Source: an uncultured Pelagibacteraceae bacterium (GTDB taxonomy: Bacteria; Pseudomonadota; Alphaproteobacteria; Pelagibacterales; Pelagibacteraceae). From it: a stretch of 64,000 nt of DNA. This document shows positions 34,014-44,927 of the stretch, piece after piece. Where the stretch lies: assembly GCA_902533445.1 (NCBI GenBank), contig CACALX010000002.1, positions 62,001 through 126,000 of the forward strand, written 5' to 3'. The notes under the pieces are model-generated. The model worked only from the letters and a program-made list of their open reading frames with translations. It did no database searches and was not told the origin of the DNA. Both the position numbers and the translations under genes were made by a program. Within the stretch, counting starts at the first letter, position 1, and each line of letters starts with the position of its first letter.

Positions 34014-34834
34014 TAAGATGCTTTTTTAATTTCATCATTTTCAATATCTGTATCTATTTCAGTTTCATCATCTTCCTTGACATATTCATTTCTAATTTTA
34101 TCCCAATAAATAATTTCGAATGTTCCATCGTAATTTTCAGCTAAAGCAGTACAAGATTCAACCCAATCACCACAATTTAAATAATTTACACCTTCGAAGT
34201 CTTCATTAGTGGCATGGTGTATGTGACCACATACGATACCATCAAATTTTTTTCTTTTTCCATATTGCGCAATAGTTCTCTCGTATTCACCGATATATTT
34301 AACTGCATTTTTAACTTTATATTTTAAATACTTAGCTAAAGACCAATAAGTCTTTCCTCTCATTTTTCTAAAGAAATTTATAACAATATTTAACCTTAAT
34401 AACATTTCATAAGCTATAGAACCTAATTTAGATAACCATTTTGCATATCGCATAACACCGTCCCATGCATCGCCATGAACAACTAAATATTTTTTATTTA
34501 AAACGGATTGATGGATTACTCTATTAACCATTTTAATTTTACCAAAGTGCATTGGTATAAATTTTCTAAAAACCTCATCGTGGTTCCCAATCACATAAAA
34601 TACTTCTGTACCATGTCGAGCTTTTCTCAAAATTTTTTGAATTACATCGTTGTGTGGTTGAGGCCAATAGAAGTTCTTTTGTAAAGCCCAAATATCTATT
34701 ATATCACCTACACAATATAATTTTTCAGATCTAGTATGTTTAAAAAATTCTAACAATTTTTCAGCCTGACAACCTTTGGTCCCCAAATGAACATCTGAAA
34801 TGAAGATACTTTTATACTCTAAAACTGGCTTCAT
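34013..34834 (-). CDS. plcP: PlcP-like phospholipase C (calcineurin-type metallophosphoesterase)
   Basis: A 273-residue metallophosphoesterase related to UDP-2,3-diacylglucosamine hydrolase. Metal-binding motifs appear in order: SDVHLGTKG, GDIIDIWAL, GNHDEVFR, VVHGDAWD and GHIHHAT. PlcP degrades phospholipids to diacylglycerol, releasing phosphorus headgroups for reuse. Coupling to agt and the upstream Pho-like arrays support the lipid-remodelling role rather than lipid A synthesis. It is divergent from the diacylglycerol-kinase-like gene. Confidence 0.87.
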   Translation of the reverse strand: MKPVLEYKSIFISDVHLGTKGCQAEKLLEFFKHTRSEKLYCVGDIIDIWALQKNFYWPQPHNDVIQKILRKARHGTEVFYVIGNHDEVFRKFIPMHFGKIKMVNRVIHQSVLNKKYLVVHGDAWDGVMRYAKWLSKLGSIAYEMLLRLNIVINFFRKMRGKTYWSLAKYLKYKVKNAVKYIGEYERTIAQYGKRKKFDGIVCGHIHHATNEDFEGVNYLNCGDWVESCTALAENYDGTFEIIYWDKIRNEYVKEDDETEIDTDIENDEIKKAS

Positions 34835-34855
34835 AATACGCTCCTAATTTTTGAT

Positions 34856-34929
34856 AGTTTGTTACAATTTTTACTAGAATCACTTCAATCTTTGTGTCAT
34901 AGTAATGTTACGAATTTGTTAAAATTAAC
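34856..34929. promoter_or_regulatory. Candidate Pho boxes in the plcP / lipid-kinase divergent gap
   Basis: Plus-strand units TGTCATAGTAA, TGTTACGAATT and TGTTAAAATTA run at exact 11-base spacing (about 34895-34927). Read on the minus strand the same stretch gives TTTTAACAAAT and TCGTAACATTA, close to the pstS units. A further unit AGTTTGTTACA lies at 34856-34866. The site could serve plcP-agt, the divergent lipid kinase, or both. Confidence 0.55.
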
Positions 34930-34943
34930 TTAAAAAGCCCAAT

Positions 34944-35834
34944 ATGTACTATTGTTTTCTTTATAATAAAAAAGCTTCATCGGGAAAAAAAACCACTTTC
35001 ATTAGAAAAATTTATGACAATTTGAAATTGTTTCATCAAGTTGATCTTTTTGAAACTTCTACAGAACAAGAGGCTGAAGGATTATTCAAAAAAATTGTGG
35101 AGAAAGATTATGATAGATTGATAATTGCTGGTGGCGATGGGTCAGTCTGTTTTGCTATAAACCAACTTATAAAAAACAACTTCCAACCAAAAGATAATTT
35201 TGCAATTGGTTATGTTCCTGCAGGTACAGCAAATATACTTCAAGCAGAACTAGGCATGTCTAAAAATATTAAAAAAATTTCAAAAACTTTGATGTCTGAT
35301 AATTTAGAAAAAACTAATCTTGTTAAAATAAATAGTAATTATTTTATTTTAATGGCAGGTATAGGTTGGGACGCTCAAATTGTTCAATCAATAGATTCAA
35401 AAATTAAAAAAATACTTGGAAAAATCATATTTGGGATTAAAGGATTGGAAAAATTTATTTTTTTGAAAAGTACTAAGATCAAAGTAAATATTGATAATGA
35501 AGAATTATTAGCTGACTGGGTATTATGCTCAAATAGTAGATATTATGCAGGTCATCACAAAATAACAGATACTAATATTTTTGAAGAAAAATTTACAACA
35601 TATATTTTTAAAGATTTAAGTAGATTGAAGCTTTTATACTATATTTTTTTAATTATTTTTAATGGCAATCTTAATAAATCAACTTCGGTAATCACAAAAA
35701 ATACAAACGAAGTTAAACTTAAAACTTTTGATAAAAGCATACCCATACAAATCGATGGCGATAATTTTGGCTCTCTCAAAGATATAGTTATCAAATCCTC
35801 TAAAAGAAAATTTAATTTACTTAAAGCAGCTTAA
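34944..35834 (+). CDS. Diacylglycerol kinase / YegS-type lipid kinase family protein
   Basis: A 296-residue protein of the DAGK catalytic family. The nucleotide-binding motif AGGDGSVCFAINQL and the PAGTANILQAEL block are diagnostic; the C-terminal beta-rich domain is present. Members phosphorylate diacylglycerol or other lipids. Next to plcP-agt it may recycle diacylglycerol to phosphatidate when phosphate returns, or phosphorylate another lipid. No membrane segments are evident, consistent with the soluble DgkB/YegS type. Confidence 0.83.
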   Translation: MYYCFLYNKKASSGKKTTFIRKIYDNLKLFHQVDLFETSTEQEAEGLFKKIVEKDYDRLIIAGGDGSVCFAINQLIKNNFQPKDNFAIGYVPAGTANILQAELGMSKNIKKISKTLMSDNLEKTNLVKINSNYFILMAGIGWDAQIVQSIDSKIKKILGKIIFGIKGLEKFIFLKSTKIKVNIDNEELLADWVLCSNSRYYAGHHKITDTNIFEEKFTTYIFKDLSRLKLLYYIFLIIFNGNLNKSTSVITKNTNEVKLKTFDKSIPIQIDGDNFGSLKDIVIKSSKRKFNLLKAA

Positions 35835-35903
35835 ATATTTCATTTACTTAATTTTGTAAATTTGCAATAATAAATTATTAAATTCATACAATTGGAGGTT
35901 TAG

Positions 35904-36113
35904 ATGAAAAAAAAACTTAAAAAATTTACAAAAAAGAAACATAAAATTAGCAAATCAATTAATAAGTTGAAAAGTAAAATCAATCTAAAAGAAAAAAAAT
36001 TAGACAAGATTAATGTAAAACTTGCTAGTGTAGAAAAAAAAATTGCAGAGAAGAAAGCAAAAAAAATAGCTAAAAAGAAAACTAATCAAAATCAAGCTTC
36101 TGTAAATAATTAA
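35904..36113 (+). CDS. Small lysine-rich protein
   Basis: A 69-residue protein in which 27 residues are lysine, predicted to form one long charged helix or coiled coil, with an uncharged tail TNQNQASVNN. A Shine-Dalgarno sequence (TTGGAGG) precedes the ATG, supporting translation. I do not recognise a family; extreme lysine content suggests binding to a polyanion such as nucleic acid or polyphosphate, but composition alone cannot show this. It stands alone between the lipid-kinase gene and a convergent hairpin. Confidence 0.6.
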   Translation: MKKKLKKFTKKKHKISKSINKLKSKINLKEKKLDKINVKLASVEKKIAEKKAKKIAKKKTNQNQASVNN

Positions 36114-36127
36114 AAATTTTAATTTGT

Positions 36128-36161
36128 CTTTCCTCTTCTTGAATTTTTAAGAAGAGGAAAG
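36128..36161 (+). terminator. Strong hairpin downstream of the lysine-rich gene
   Basis: Perfect 13-bp inverted repeat: CTTTCCTCTTCTT (36128-36140) and AAGAAGAGGAAAG (36149-36161), 8-base loop. The following TTGTTAAC is only weakly U-rich, so it may be a terminator or a 3' stabilising structure for the 69-residue gene. The rest of the gap to 36294 shows no other structure. Confidence 0.55.
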
Positions 36162-36294
36162 TTGTTAACATACAAAATTTTATAAATTATAAGAGGTAAG
36201 AATAATTTAAAAACTTATTAAAATTTTGTTATAAACTTTTAGAATTTATATATTTCAAAAACATAAACTAATTATTATAAAATTGTTACATTTA

Positions 36295-37497
36295 CTAAAC
36301 TCTGCCGTATACATCCTGATATCTGACAATATCAGTTTCCTTTAATATTGATCCTACTTGAGCTTCCATAATTTTAACTGGTTTTTGTCCAGAGTTTTGA
36401 ACTCTATGAATAGCTTCTAGTGGTATAAATATATGTTCACCAGGTTTTTTAATAATTATATCGTTGTTAAGAGTAATTTTAGCATTTCCTTTTGTAACTA
36501 ACCAATGTTCAGCTCTATGATGATGCTTTTGTAAACTTAATATTCCTTTTGGTTTTACATATAGCTCTTTAATTAAAAACTCTTTACCTTCAAATAGGTT
36601 CGTGTACCTACCCCATGGTCTGTAATAAACATTTTTCTTCTTAATATATTTGTTTTTATTTTTGTCATACATTTTTAAAATTTCTTTCCAGCTTCCAAGA
36701 TCTGACCAAGGTATATCTAATTTAATTGCATTAATTTCTTTTGTTTTTTCAAGGATTGCATAATCAAAAGATTTAGCAGTTGCTTTTATAAATGAAGCTT
36801 TATTTAAATGATAAATATTTGATTTATATTTTGCTTTATTAACAGCTGTTACGCAATTTCTATATATTGTGGGGTTATATTTTTTAAAGTTATTGATAAT
36901 TGAGTCTTTTCTAAGATAAAACATTCCTGAGTTCCAATATCCATTTTTTTTAATAATTTCTTTTGCTTTTACTTCTTTAGGTTTTTCAATAAATCTAGTT
37001 ACTTTATTTATGTTGCCTTTAATTTTTTTTGTTAAGAAATAACCATAATCGCTTGTTGGAGATTTTGGTTTGATACCAAATACAAAAATATTATTTTCAT
37101 TAAGATTGGACTTATTTTTATTGATAGCTTCATTAAAAATATTCATTTTCTCAATCAAATGATCCGCTGTAAAAAACATTAATGGCTGATTATCAGGAAT
37201 ATCTTTAATTAAAGCTGTGCTTAAAATAGCTGGAGCTGTGTTTCTTTTTGCTGGTTCTACAACAATTTTATATTTATTGATTTTATTTTTTCTTAAATGT
37301 TGTTTAACTTTGCTTAGGTATTTTTTGTTTGTGCTGATAATTGGTACATCATAAATTAATGCTTTTGTTCTCTCTAAAGTTTTTCCAAGTAAAGTCCAAT
37401 TCCCAAAATCAATAAACTGTTTAGCTTGATGATTTTTAGAATTAGGCCAAAGACGTGTGCCAGCACCACCACATAAAATAACTGGTCTTATTTTCAT
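36295..37497 (-). CDS. manC: Mannose-1-phosphate guanylyltransferase (ManC-like) with cupin domain
   Basis: A 400-residue protein with an N-terminal nucleotidyltransferase (residues 1-270; LCGGAGTRLWPNS, TADHLIEK, RFIEKPKE, PWSDLGSW). A C-terminal cupin domain of the mannose-6-phosphate isomerase type II kind follows (YVKPKGILSLQKHHHRAEHW, PLEAIHRVQN). It makes GDP-mannose for surface polysaccharide. It is about 70 residues shorter than typical bifunctional ManC, mainly in the linker. It follows ilvD directly with overlapping stop and start codons. Confidence 0.88.
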   Translation of the reverse strand: MKIRPVILCGGAGTRLWPNSKNHQAKQFIDFGNWTLLGKTLERTKALIYDVPIISTNKKYLSKVKQHLRKNKINKYKIVVEPAKRNTAPAILSTALIKDIPDNQPLMFFTADHLIEKMNIFNEAINKNKSNLNENNIFVFGIKPKSPTSDYGYFLTKKIKGNINKVTRFIEKPKEVKAKEIIKKNGYWNSGMFYLRKDSIINNFKKYNPTIYRNCVTAVNKAKYKSNIYHLNKASFIKATAKSFDYAILEKTKEINAIKLDIPWSDLGSWKEILKMYDKNKNKYIKKKNVYYRPWGRYTNLFEGKEFLIKELYVKPKGILSLQKHHHRAEHWLVTKGNAKITLNNDIIIKKPGEHIFIPLEAIHRVQNSGQKPVKIMEAQVGSILKETDIVRYQDVYGRV

Positions 37498-39215
37498 TAA
37501 ATTTCTGAGTAGTCTTTAACTTCCTTTTTCTTACCTGGATGAGTTGGAGCTCCTAAATATGCTGGTCCAACTGTTTGAGCATATTTCCACAAAGTTCCAG
37601 ATCCAAAGTCAGATTTTTTTTCTTTCCATTTTCCTCTTCTTGAAGCTAATTCTTTTTTAGAAAGTCTTACATTGATAGTTCCTTTTTTAGCATCAATATC
37701 AATGATATCTCCATTCTTTAAAAGACCAATAGGACCCCCTAGAGCGGCCTCAGGGCCTACGTGACCCACACAAAAGCCTCTAGTAGCACCAGAGAACCTT
37801 CCATCAGTTATAAGAGCTACTTTCTCCCCTTTTCCCTGACCATAAATTGCTCCAGTTGTAGATAACATTTCTCTCATACCTGGACCTCCAACTGGTCCTT
37901 CGTATCTAATAATAATCACATCACCATCATTATACTTTCTACTCTGAACAGCTTTCATAGCGCTTTCTTCATTATCAAAGCATCTTGCTTTTCCAGTAAA
38001 TTGTAATTTCTTAAGTCCTGCAACTTTAACTATTGCTCCTTCTGGAGCTAAGTTACCTTTTAATCCAACAACACCCCCAGTTTGAGATAATGGATCTTTA
38101 TAAGATCTCATTACTTTTTGTTTGGTATTAAATTTAATATTTTTTAAATTTTCTTTCATGGTTTTACCTGTAACAGTCATGCAATCCCCATGAATATATC
38201 CACCTTCGTATAAAGTTTTTAATAACATAGGGACACCACCTGCTAACCACATATCTTTTGCAACATATTTTCCACCAGGTTTTAAATCTGCAAGATAAGG
38301 TGTTCTTTTAAATATTTTAGCAACATCGATTAAATCAAATTTAATTCCTGCTTCATTAGCAATAGCTGGTAAATGAAGACCTGCATTAGTTGATCCACCT
38401 GTTGCAGCAACAATTGTTGCAGCATTTTCTAAAGCTTTTCTTGTAACAATATCTCTTGGTTTAATTTTTTTCTGCAAAAGGTTCATAACCATTTTACCAC
38501 TTTCTTTTGCGTATTTATCTCTTTCTTCATAAGGAGCGGGAGTGCCTGCTGAATAAGGTAATGCTAGACCAATTGCTTCTGATACACATGCCATTGTGTT
38601 TGCCGTAAATTGTCCACCACAAGCACCTGCACTTGGGCAAGCTACTAATTCTAATTTTCTAAGTTCTGCTGCTGACATTTGACCTGATGAATGTTTTCCA
38701 ACTGCTTCAAATACATCTACTACTGTTACATCTTTTCCTTTGTAAGTACCTGGAAGAATTGATCCTCCATAAATAAATACACTTGGTACATTTAATCTTA
38801 CCATTGACATCATTAAACCTGGTAAAGATTTATCACATCCTGCAATACCAACTAATGCATCATAACAATGTCCTCTAACAGTAAGTTCAGCAGAGTCTGC
38901 AATAACCTCTCTTGAAATTAATGAAGATTTCATTCCTTCATGACCCATTGCAATCCCATCAGTAACAGTAATTGTACAAAATTCTCTTGGTGTTCCACCA
39001 TTTGCTCTGACACCTTTTTTTACGGATTGCGCTTGTCTCATTAAAGCTATATTGCAAGGTGCTGCTTCATTCCAAGTTGAAACTACTCCTACAAAGGGCT
39101 TTGCTACATCTTTTTCTGTTTCACCCATTGCATAGTAAAAAGATCTATGTGGTGCTCTATCTGGTCCTAATGATGTATGTCTACTTGGAAGTTTCTTTTT
39201 ATTAAATTTTGCCAT
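37497..39215 (-). CDS. ilvD: IlvD, dihydroxy-acid dehydratase
   Basis: A 572-residue enzyme that dehydrates 2,3-dihydroxy acids to the keto acids of valine and isoleucine. Iron-sulfur and magnesium-site motifs are clear: [28 protein letters not shown] and the C-terminal [21 protein letters not shown]. Length is normal. It shares a 1-base overlap with valS upstream; joining valine synthesis with valyl-tRNA synthetase is a neat but probably incidental pairing. Confidence 0.96.
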   Translation of the reverse strand: MAKFNKKKLPSRHTSLGPDRAPHRSFYYAMGETEKDVAKPFVGVVSTWNEAAPCNIALMRQAQSVKKGVRANGGTPREFCTITVTDGIAMGHEGMKSSLISREVIADSAELTVRGHCYDALVGIAGCDKSLPGLMMSMVRLNVPSVFIYGGSILPGTYKGKDVTVVDVFEAVGKHSSGQMSAAELRKLELVACPSAGACGGQFTANTMACVSEAIGLALPYSAGTPAPYEERDKYAKESGKMVMNLLQKKIKPRDIVTRKALENAATIVAATGGSTNAGLHLPAIANEAGIKFDLIDVAKIFKRTPYLADLKPGGKYVAKDMWLAGGVPMLLKTLYEGGYIHGDCMTVTGKTMKENLKNIKFNTKQKVMRSYKDPLSQTGGVVGLKGNLAPEGAIVKVAGLKKLQFTGKARCFDNEESAMKAVQSRKYNDGDVIIIRYEGPVGGPGMREMLSTTGAIYGQGKGEKVALITDGRFSGATRGFCVGHVGPEAALGGPIGLLKNGDIIDIDAKKGTINVRLSKKELASRRGKWKEKKSDFGSGTLWKYAQTVGPAYLGAPTHPGKKKEVKDYSEI

Positions 39216-41842
39216 TATATACCCTTTATTGTTACTGATATTTTTTCAATATCATTCTTTAAATTATTATAATTAGTTTTTTCTTGTTCAACAATCTCTT
39301 TTGGTGCACGATCTATAAAACTTTTATTCTCTAGTCTTTGAGATATTTTATTCATTTCTTGTTCTAATCTGCTTTGTTTATTAGTTAAGTTTTCTTTAAT
39401 TAATTTTAAATCTACATCTTTATCAAAGTAAATTTTAAATAAGTCACCTGAGACAACCATTGTTGCAGCAGATTTATCTAAATCATTATCAAGTATGTTG
39501 TTTATTCTTCCAAGTTTTTTTAGGATAACTTCATTCTTATTAATAAATTCTTTTTGATTGTCATTAATATCTTTAACTGAAACATCAATAAATGATCCAG
39601 GACTAACATTTAGTTCATTTTTAAAGGATCTAAGCTCTGAAATGATATTTATGATATTTTCTACCTGCTCAGTGCTATTATCTTTATTAACTTCTCCTGT
39701 TACCCAATTTTTATACATCAAATAATCATTGCCATTCTTATCAAATTGGTCTTTGAGCCATATTTCCTCTGTTAAGAATGGAATAAATGGGTGAAGTAAA
39801 ATCAATATATGTTTAAATACATAAGATGATACTTTTTTAACCTCTGCTTTTGCATCATTATCATCTGAAAATAGAATAGTTTTAGATAATTCTAGGTACC
39901 AATCACAATATGAGTGCCAAGCAAACTGGTAAGCGTTTTTAGCAGCTTCATCAAATCTATAATCTTCAAGGTTTTTTTGAATTTTGTTCTTTGCCTCTAT
40001 TAGCTCTGAATATATCCACTTATTAATATTTACATTTAAATTAGGAAGATCTTCAATATCTTTAAAATCACATTCATTTGTTATTAAAAAGTTATTAGCA
40101 TTCCATAATTTGTTTAAAAAATTTCTATATCCTTTAACTCTATCTTCAGAAAGCTTAACGTCAGTACCTGGTGACGCCATTGAGAGTAAAGTAAATCTTA
40201 ATGCATCTGCACTATATTTTTCTATTAAATCTAATGGATCAATTACGTTTCCTTTAGATTTAGACATCTTTTGTCCTTTCTCATCTCTTACTAATGCGTG
40301 AACATAAATATTTTTAAACGGTTCTTTATTTAAAAATTCAGTGCCAAACATAATCATTCTGGCAACCCAGAAAAATATAATATCAAAACCTGTTACAAGT
40401 ACTGATGTTGGATAAAATTTATCTACATACTTATTATCATCAGGCCAACCAAGTGTTGCAAAAGGCCATAAGCCAGATGAAAACCAAGTGTCTAAAACAT
40501 CTGGATCACGAGTTAGTTCAACATCTTTGCCATAATGTTTTTTAGCTTTTTGTTTTACATCATCTTCATTTTCAGAAACAAATATTTTTTTATCTGGGCC
40601 ATACCAAGCAGGTATTTGATGTCCCCACCACAATTGTCTAGAAATACACCAGGGTTCAATATTATTCATCCATTGAAAATATGTCTTTGACCAATTTTCA
40701 GGAAAAAAATTTGTTTTTTTTGAATTAACAACTTCTTTTGCTTTAACTGATAATTTGCCAGCATCAGCAAACCATTGCTCTGTAAGAAAAGGTTCAATTA
40801 TAGAATTAGATCTATCTCCATAAGGGACTTTATTTTTAATATTTTCTTCTTTTACAAAAAATTCTTTTTCTTTGAGTTCTTTTAAAATTATTTTTCTAGC
40901 TTCAAATCTATCAAGACCTTTATAGTGTTCAGGTGCGTTTTCATTTATTTTACCTTCTTCAGTAAAAATATTAATGATTTCAAGATTGTTTCTTTGACCA
41001 ACATCATAATCATTAAAGTCATGTGCAGGAGTTATTTTTAATGCCCCTGTACCCTGTTCAGGATCAGCATAATCATCTTCTATAATTTTTATTTTTCTAC
41101 CAACAATTGGAATGGTTACTGTTTTACCAACAAATGATTTGAACCGATCATCTTTAGGATTAACAGCTATAGCGGTATCACCTAGCATTGTTTCAGGTCT
41201 TGTAGTTGCTATAGTTATAAATTCACTAGTTCCATCTATAGGATATTTAATGTAATAAATTTTTGAATTTACTTCTCTTTGATCTACTTCTAAATCTGAA
41301 ATAGCTGTCTTAAGAACAGTATCCCAGTTTACCAATTTCTTATCTTTGTAAATTAAACCTTTATTGTAAAGTTCAACAAATACTTTAATGACTGATTTGG
41401 ATAAATTTTCATCCATAGTAAATGCATTTCTTGACCAGTCACAAGAACAACCTAGTTTTTTTAATTGATTAATTATTATGTCACCATATTGCTCTTTCCA
41501 TTCCCAAACTTTTTCAATAAATCTATCCCTACCAATGTCATTCTTATCTATCTTTTCAGAGGTGAGTTTTTTTTCTACTAAAGCTTGCGTTGCAATACCA
41601 GCATGGTCAGTTCCTGGTTGCCATAAAGTTTCATAATTATTCATTCGGTGATAACGCACTAATAAATCTTGAATAGAATTATTTAATGCATGCCCCATAT
41701 GTAGGCTACCAGTTACATTTGGTGGAGGAATTACTATTGAAAATTTTTTAGAATTTTCTTTTGGTTTAAATAATTCGTTTTTTTCCCAATATGAATAAAT
41801 CTTATTTTCAACTTCAGAATGGATATATTTATCGTTACTCAT
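39215..41842 (-). CDS. valS: ValS, valyl-tRNA synthetase
   Basis: An 875-residue class I aminoacyl-tRNA synthetase charging tRNA-Val. The HIGH-type motif is [14 protein letters not shown] (near residue 40) and the KMSKS loop is [12 protein letters not shown]. An editing domain lies between about 190 and 340, and a C-terminal coiled-coil arm at about 805-875 ([20 protein letters not shown]) completes the family architecture. It is the first gene of valS-ilvD-manC. Confidence 0.97.
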   Translation of the reverse strand: MSNDKYIHSEVENKIYSYWEKNELFKPKENSKKFSIVIPPPNVTGSLHMGHALNNSIQDLLVRYHRMNNYETLWQPGTDHAGIATQALVEKKLTSEKIDKNDIGRDRFIEKVWEWKEQYGDIIINQLKKLGCSCDWSRNAFTMDENLSKSVIKVFVELYNKGLIYKDKKLVNWDTVLKTAISDLEVDQREVNSKIYYIKYPIDGTSEFITIATTRPETMLGDTAIAVNPKDDRFKSFVGKTVTIPIVGRKIKIIEDDYADPEQGTGALKITPAHDFNDYDVGQRNNLEIINIFTEEGKINENAPEHYKGLDRFEARKIILKELKEKEFFVKEENIKNKVPYGDRSNSIIEPFLTEQWFADAGKLSVKAKEVVNSKKTNFFPENWSKTYFQWMNNIEPWCISRQLWWGHQIPAWYGPDKKIFVSENEDDVKQKAKKHYGKDVELTRDPDVLDTWFSSGLWPFATLGWPDDNKYVDKFYPTSVLVTGFDIIFFWVARMIMFGTEFLNKEPFKNIYVHALVRDEKGQKMSKSKGNVIDPLDLIEKYSADALRFTLLSMASPGTDVKLSEDRVKGYRNFLNKLWNANNFLITNECDFKDIEDLPNLNVNINKWIYSELIEAKNKIQKNLEDYRFDEAAKNAYQFAWHSYCDWYLELSKTILFSDDNDAKAEVKKVSSYVFKHILILLHPFIPFLTEEIWLKDQFDKNGNDYLMYKNWVTGEVNKDNSTEQVENIINIISELRSFKNELNVSPGSFIDVSVKDINDNQKEFINKNEVILKKLGRINNILDNDLDKSAATMVVSGDLFKIYFDKDVDLKLIKENLTNKQSRLEQEMNKISQRLENKSFIDRAPKEIVEQEKTNYNNLKNDIEKISVTIKGI

Positions 41843-41964
41843 TGATTTTAAAGTTTATAATTTAATAATCTTATTTAACAATAATCAATTTGGATCGTTA
41901 TTTAATAGACTAATATAAAAAATTTAATATAAAAAGGCCTGAAGCTATTCGTCTAAAACAAGAT

Positions 41965-42038
41965 GGCAACGTGGCGGAATGGTTACGCAGAGGATTGCAA
42001 ATCCTTGTATCCCGGTTCGATTCCGGGCGTTGCCTCCA
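41965..42038 (+). tRNA. tRNA-Cys (GCA)
   Basis: Acceptor arms GGCAACG and CGTTGCC pair fully. The anticodon loop TTGCAAA gives GCA (Cys), and the T arm CCCGGTTCGATTCCGGG is complete. The 3' CCA is encoded. Confidence 0.97.
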
Positions 42039-42088
42039 AAAATAATCTTGTTTTAGTTTTAAAAAAAAGTAAGTTGTGTTTTTTACAT

Positions 42089-42164
42089 TCCTCGGTAGCT
42101 CAGTTGGTAGAGCAGTTGACTGTTAATCAATTGGTCGCAGGTTCGAGTCCTGCCCGAGGAGCCA
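42089..42164 (+). tRNA. tRNA-Asn (GTT)
   Basis: Acceptor arms TCCTCGG and CCGAGGA pair fully. The loop CTGTTAA carries anticodon GTT (Asn), and the T arm GCAGGTTCGAGTCCTGC is intact. CCA is encoded. It lies 50 bases after tRNA-Cys and is probably co-transcribed. Confidence 0.97.
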
Positions 42165-42229
42165 AAAAAAGATTAATCTAGAATTATTAATAGTATCAAT
42201 TAATTAAAGGGGGCTAATTTTGGTTATGA

Positions 42230-42601
42230 TTAAACTGCTTTAGAAATATTTGATCCTGAAATTTGTAAAGTTTTGTTAAATTTTAATTTTTGATCAGCAT
42301 TAAGTTCTGAATAAACTTTTGCTAAAAAATTATAATTAACATTCATATGCCCTTCTTGAGATTTTTCTAAGTTAACTAAATATTCTGAAAAATCTTCAAA
42401 AAAATAGTTAATCGGTACTTTTAAATAATTTGAAAGTTGAAGTAACCTAATTGAACTTACTCCATTAGTTCCTTTTTCATATTTTTGAATTTGTTGAAAT
42501 GTAACGTTAATTGCTTTTGCTACTTTTGTTTGAGTTAAACCTAAAGCCAATCTTCTTAACTTAAGTTTATTCCCTAAGTGTTTGTTGAAGTTATCTTCCA
42601 T
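42230..42601 (-). CDS. XRE-family helix-turn-helix transcriptional regulator
   Basis: A 123-residue protein whose first 65 residues form a Cro/C1-type helix-turn-helix (KLRRLALGLTQTKVAKAINV, TFQQIQKYEKGTNGVSSIRL). The remaining residues are helical and have no known motif. Such single-domain regulators are widespread in alphaproteobacteria; some control membrane or cell-cycle genes. The target is unknown. It is isolated between tRNA-Asn and the aap transporter, with about 145 bases of AT-rich sequence on its 5' side in which I see no clear element. Confidence 0.88.
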   Translation of the reverse strand: MEDNFNKHLGNKLKLRRLALGLTQTKVAKAINVTFQQIQKYEKGTNGVSSIRLLQLSNYLKVPINYFFEDFSEYLVNLEKSQEGHMNVNYNFLAKVYSELNADQKLKFNKTLQISGSNISKAV

Positions 42602-42747
42602 TAAGACCCCTCTTAATTAAATTTTAAAAGACTATTGAACAAATTTATTTCAGCTACTGCAATAGAAAAATTTATTTATTTTAATAAAAAAACCTTAAAA
42701 ACTAAAAACCTGTCAAGCAATTGTTAAGGTTAGAATGTATATAATTT

Positions 42748-43482
42748 TTATAAGATTTGGCTTAAGAAAAGCTTAGTACGATCACTCTTTGGATTAGCAA
42801 AAAACTCTTTTGTATCAGCTTTTTCTACTATCATACCTTCATCCATAAAGATCATTTTATCTGCAACTTCTTTAGCAAAGCCCATTTCGTGTGTAACTAC
42901 GATCATCGTCATACCTTGGTTAGCTAAATTGACCATTACATCTAAAACTTCCTTAATCATTTCAGGGTCAAGGGCTGATGTTGGTTCATCAAACAACATA
43001 ATCTTTGGTTCCATACATAAAGCTCTCGCAATTGCGACCCTTTGCTGTTGACCACCAGATAATTGACCTGGAAATTTTTGAGCTTGATCAAGAATTTGTA
43101 CTCTTTCTAAATGTTTTAATGCTAATTCTTCTGCTTCTTTTTTAGGCATTTTTTTTACCCAAATAGGAGCAAGTGTGCAGTTATCTACTATAGATAAATG
43201 AGGGAACAAATTGAATTGCTGGAACACCATTCCAACTTCTGCTCTTATCTGTTCAATATTTTTTGTATCTTCAGTTAAAGTATTACCATCAACAATAATA
43301 TCTCCTTGCTGATGCTCTTCTAATCTGTTTATGCATCTAATTAATGTGGATTTACCAGATCCAGATGGTCCACAAACTACAATTTTTTCTTTAGGTTTAA
43401 CTTCTAAATTTATGTCTTTTAATACTTGAAAATCTCCAAACCATTTATTTACATTATTAATTTGAATAATACTGTCAGACAT
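42748..43482 (-). CDS. aapP: AapP, general L-amino-acid ABC transporter ATP-binding protein
   Basis: A 244-residue ATPase of the polar-amino-acid uptake family, with Walker A ([11 protein letters not shown]), signature ([15 protein letters not shown]) and Walker B ([12 protein letters not shown]). It is the last gene of aapJ-Q-M-P. In SAR11 this system is a main route for importing a broad range of amino acids. Confidence 0.95.
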   Translation of the reverse strand: MSDSIIQINNVNKWFGDFQVLKDINLEVKPKEKIVVCGPSGSGKSTLIRCINRLEEHQQGDIIVDGNTLTEDTKNIEQIRAEVGMVFQQFNLFPHLSIVDNCTLAPIWVKKMPKKEAEELALKHLERVQILDQAQKFPGQLSGGQQQRVAIARALCMEPKIMLFDEPTSALDPEMIKEVLDVMVNLANQGMTMIVVTHEMGFAKEVADKMIFMDEGMIVEKADTKEFFANPKSDRTKLFLSQIL

Positions 43483-43484
43483 AA

Positions 43485-44927
43485 TTATCGCTCTGTTTTA
43501 TATTTTTGTTCTAAATTATAGCTATACTTACTCATTGCATAACAAATAATCCAGAAAATTATTGCTGCAAATACGTAGCCTTCCATTGCAAATCCTAACC
43601 ATTCTGGATTAGTTTTTGCTAAATTTAACATTCCAACTATCTCTAATAATCCAACTACAAATATTAAAGGTGTATCTTTAACTAATGCTAAGAAAGTATT
43701 AGCAATACCAGGAATTACTAATTTAAGTGCTTGAGGTAAGATTACAAATATGTGCATCTTCCAATATCCCATACCTAATGATTTTGCTGCCTCGTATTGG
43801 CCTCTTGGTAAAGCTTGTAAGCCTCCTCTTATAACTTCTGCAACATATGCAGCTTCAAATAATGAAATTGCAATAATTGCTCTAACCAATTTATCGATAA
43901 AGAAATCTTCAGGTAAAAACATTGGAAACATTACAGCAGACATAAATAGAACAGTAATTAACGGTACCCCTCTCCAGAACTCAATGAAACCAACTGATAT
44001 ATATCTAATCAAAGGTAAGTCTGATCTTCTACCAAGAGCGAAAGCCATCCCTATAGGAAAACAGAAAATTAAACAAAAAAAAGAAATAATGAATGTTAGG
44101 GATAATCCACCCCATGCTCCTGTCTCAACCCAGTTTAATCCGTCAAGTTTACCAAGCTCGATTAACTCTTCATAAAACACAAAGTATTTAAGAACTATAT
44201 AAAGTGTTAATGGAACAATCAAAAAATAATAGAATTTAAATCTACTTGGAATAAAAAATCCAAGAATAATTGAAATAACTGCTGCGATTATACCATAAGA
44301 AAAATCAAAAAATACTGGACCACCTGATATAAAAAAGAAAATAAATAAGAATGCAATAAAAGGGTAAATAACTACATAGTATAAAGTTAAATACTTTTTA
44401 AATTTCTCTGTTGCAAAGTAACCTACTGAACCGAGCAAAGCTAAAGAAACAAAAGATAAATTTATTCTCCATTGTTCAGCATTTGGATACATTCCATACA
44501 TAAATCTGTTTAACCAGACTTTTATATATGTCCAACATGCACCAGACCCAGAACAAACGTCTTTACTGTCACCAGCAAAACTAGCATCAACAAAAAACCA
44601 GCTTAGAATTGGTGGTGTTGCTTTAATTATTACAAAAATAATTAATAATGAAAGAACAGCATTAAAACTATTGGTATTAATATTTTTATTTAGACTATCT
44701 AAAAATTTATAACCACTATGTTCAATCCTGATAAAGTGAAGACCTATAAATCCAATTACCAAAGGTATAAAAAAACTCAATAAAGTTGGTAGGAAACCAG
44801 TGATGTTAACATTAAAAAATGAATTCAAAAATACATCTAAAACACTAATAAAAAATAAGAAAGAACCTAAATACAAAAATGTATTTAAATTTTCTATATC
44901 AGGTCTTAAAAAATTAATTTTTGACAT
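43485..44927 (-). CDS. aapM: AapM, amino-acid ABC transporter permease
   Basis: A 480-residue permease with additional N-terminal membrane segments (several between residues 12 and 255) before the common permease core, whose loop [20 protein letters not shown] lies near residue 365. This long form is typical of AapM/YhdY. It lies directly between aapQ and aapP with essentially no gaps. Confidence 0.93.
   Translation of the reverse strand: MSKINFLRPDIENLNTFLYLGSFLFFISVLDVFLNSFFNVNITGFLPTLLSFFIPLVIGFIGLHFIRIEHSGYKFLDSLNKNINTNSFNAVLSLLIIFVIIKATPPILSWFFVDASFAGDSKDVCSGSGACWTYIKVWLNRFMYGMYPNAEQWRINLSFVSLALLGSVGYFATEKFKKYLTLYYVVIYPFIAFLFIFFFISGGPVFFDFSYGIIAAVISIILGFFIPSRFKFYYFLIVPLTLYIVLKYFVFYEELIELGKLDGLNWVETGAWGGLSLTFIISFFCLIFCFPIGMAFALGRRSDLPLIRYISVGFIEFWRGVPLITVLFMSAVMFPMFLPEDFFIDKLVRAIIAISLFEAAYVAEVIRGGLQALPRGQYEAAKSLGMGYWKMHIFVILPQALKLVIPGIANTFLALVKDTPLIFVVGLLEIVGMLNLAKTNPEWLGFAMEGYVFAAIIFWIICYAMSKYSYNLEQKYKTER

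Noticed and set aside
41965-42164. tRNA pair as an integration site bounding a mobile island
   Set aside because: No integrase, direct repeat of a tRNA end or mobile-element gene was seen; the phosphate region also ends 6 kb away.
41963-42181. A 72-codon open frame spanning both tRNA genes
   Set aside because: It overlaps tRNA-Cys and tRNA-Asn completely; its translation is just tRNA sequence read as protein.
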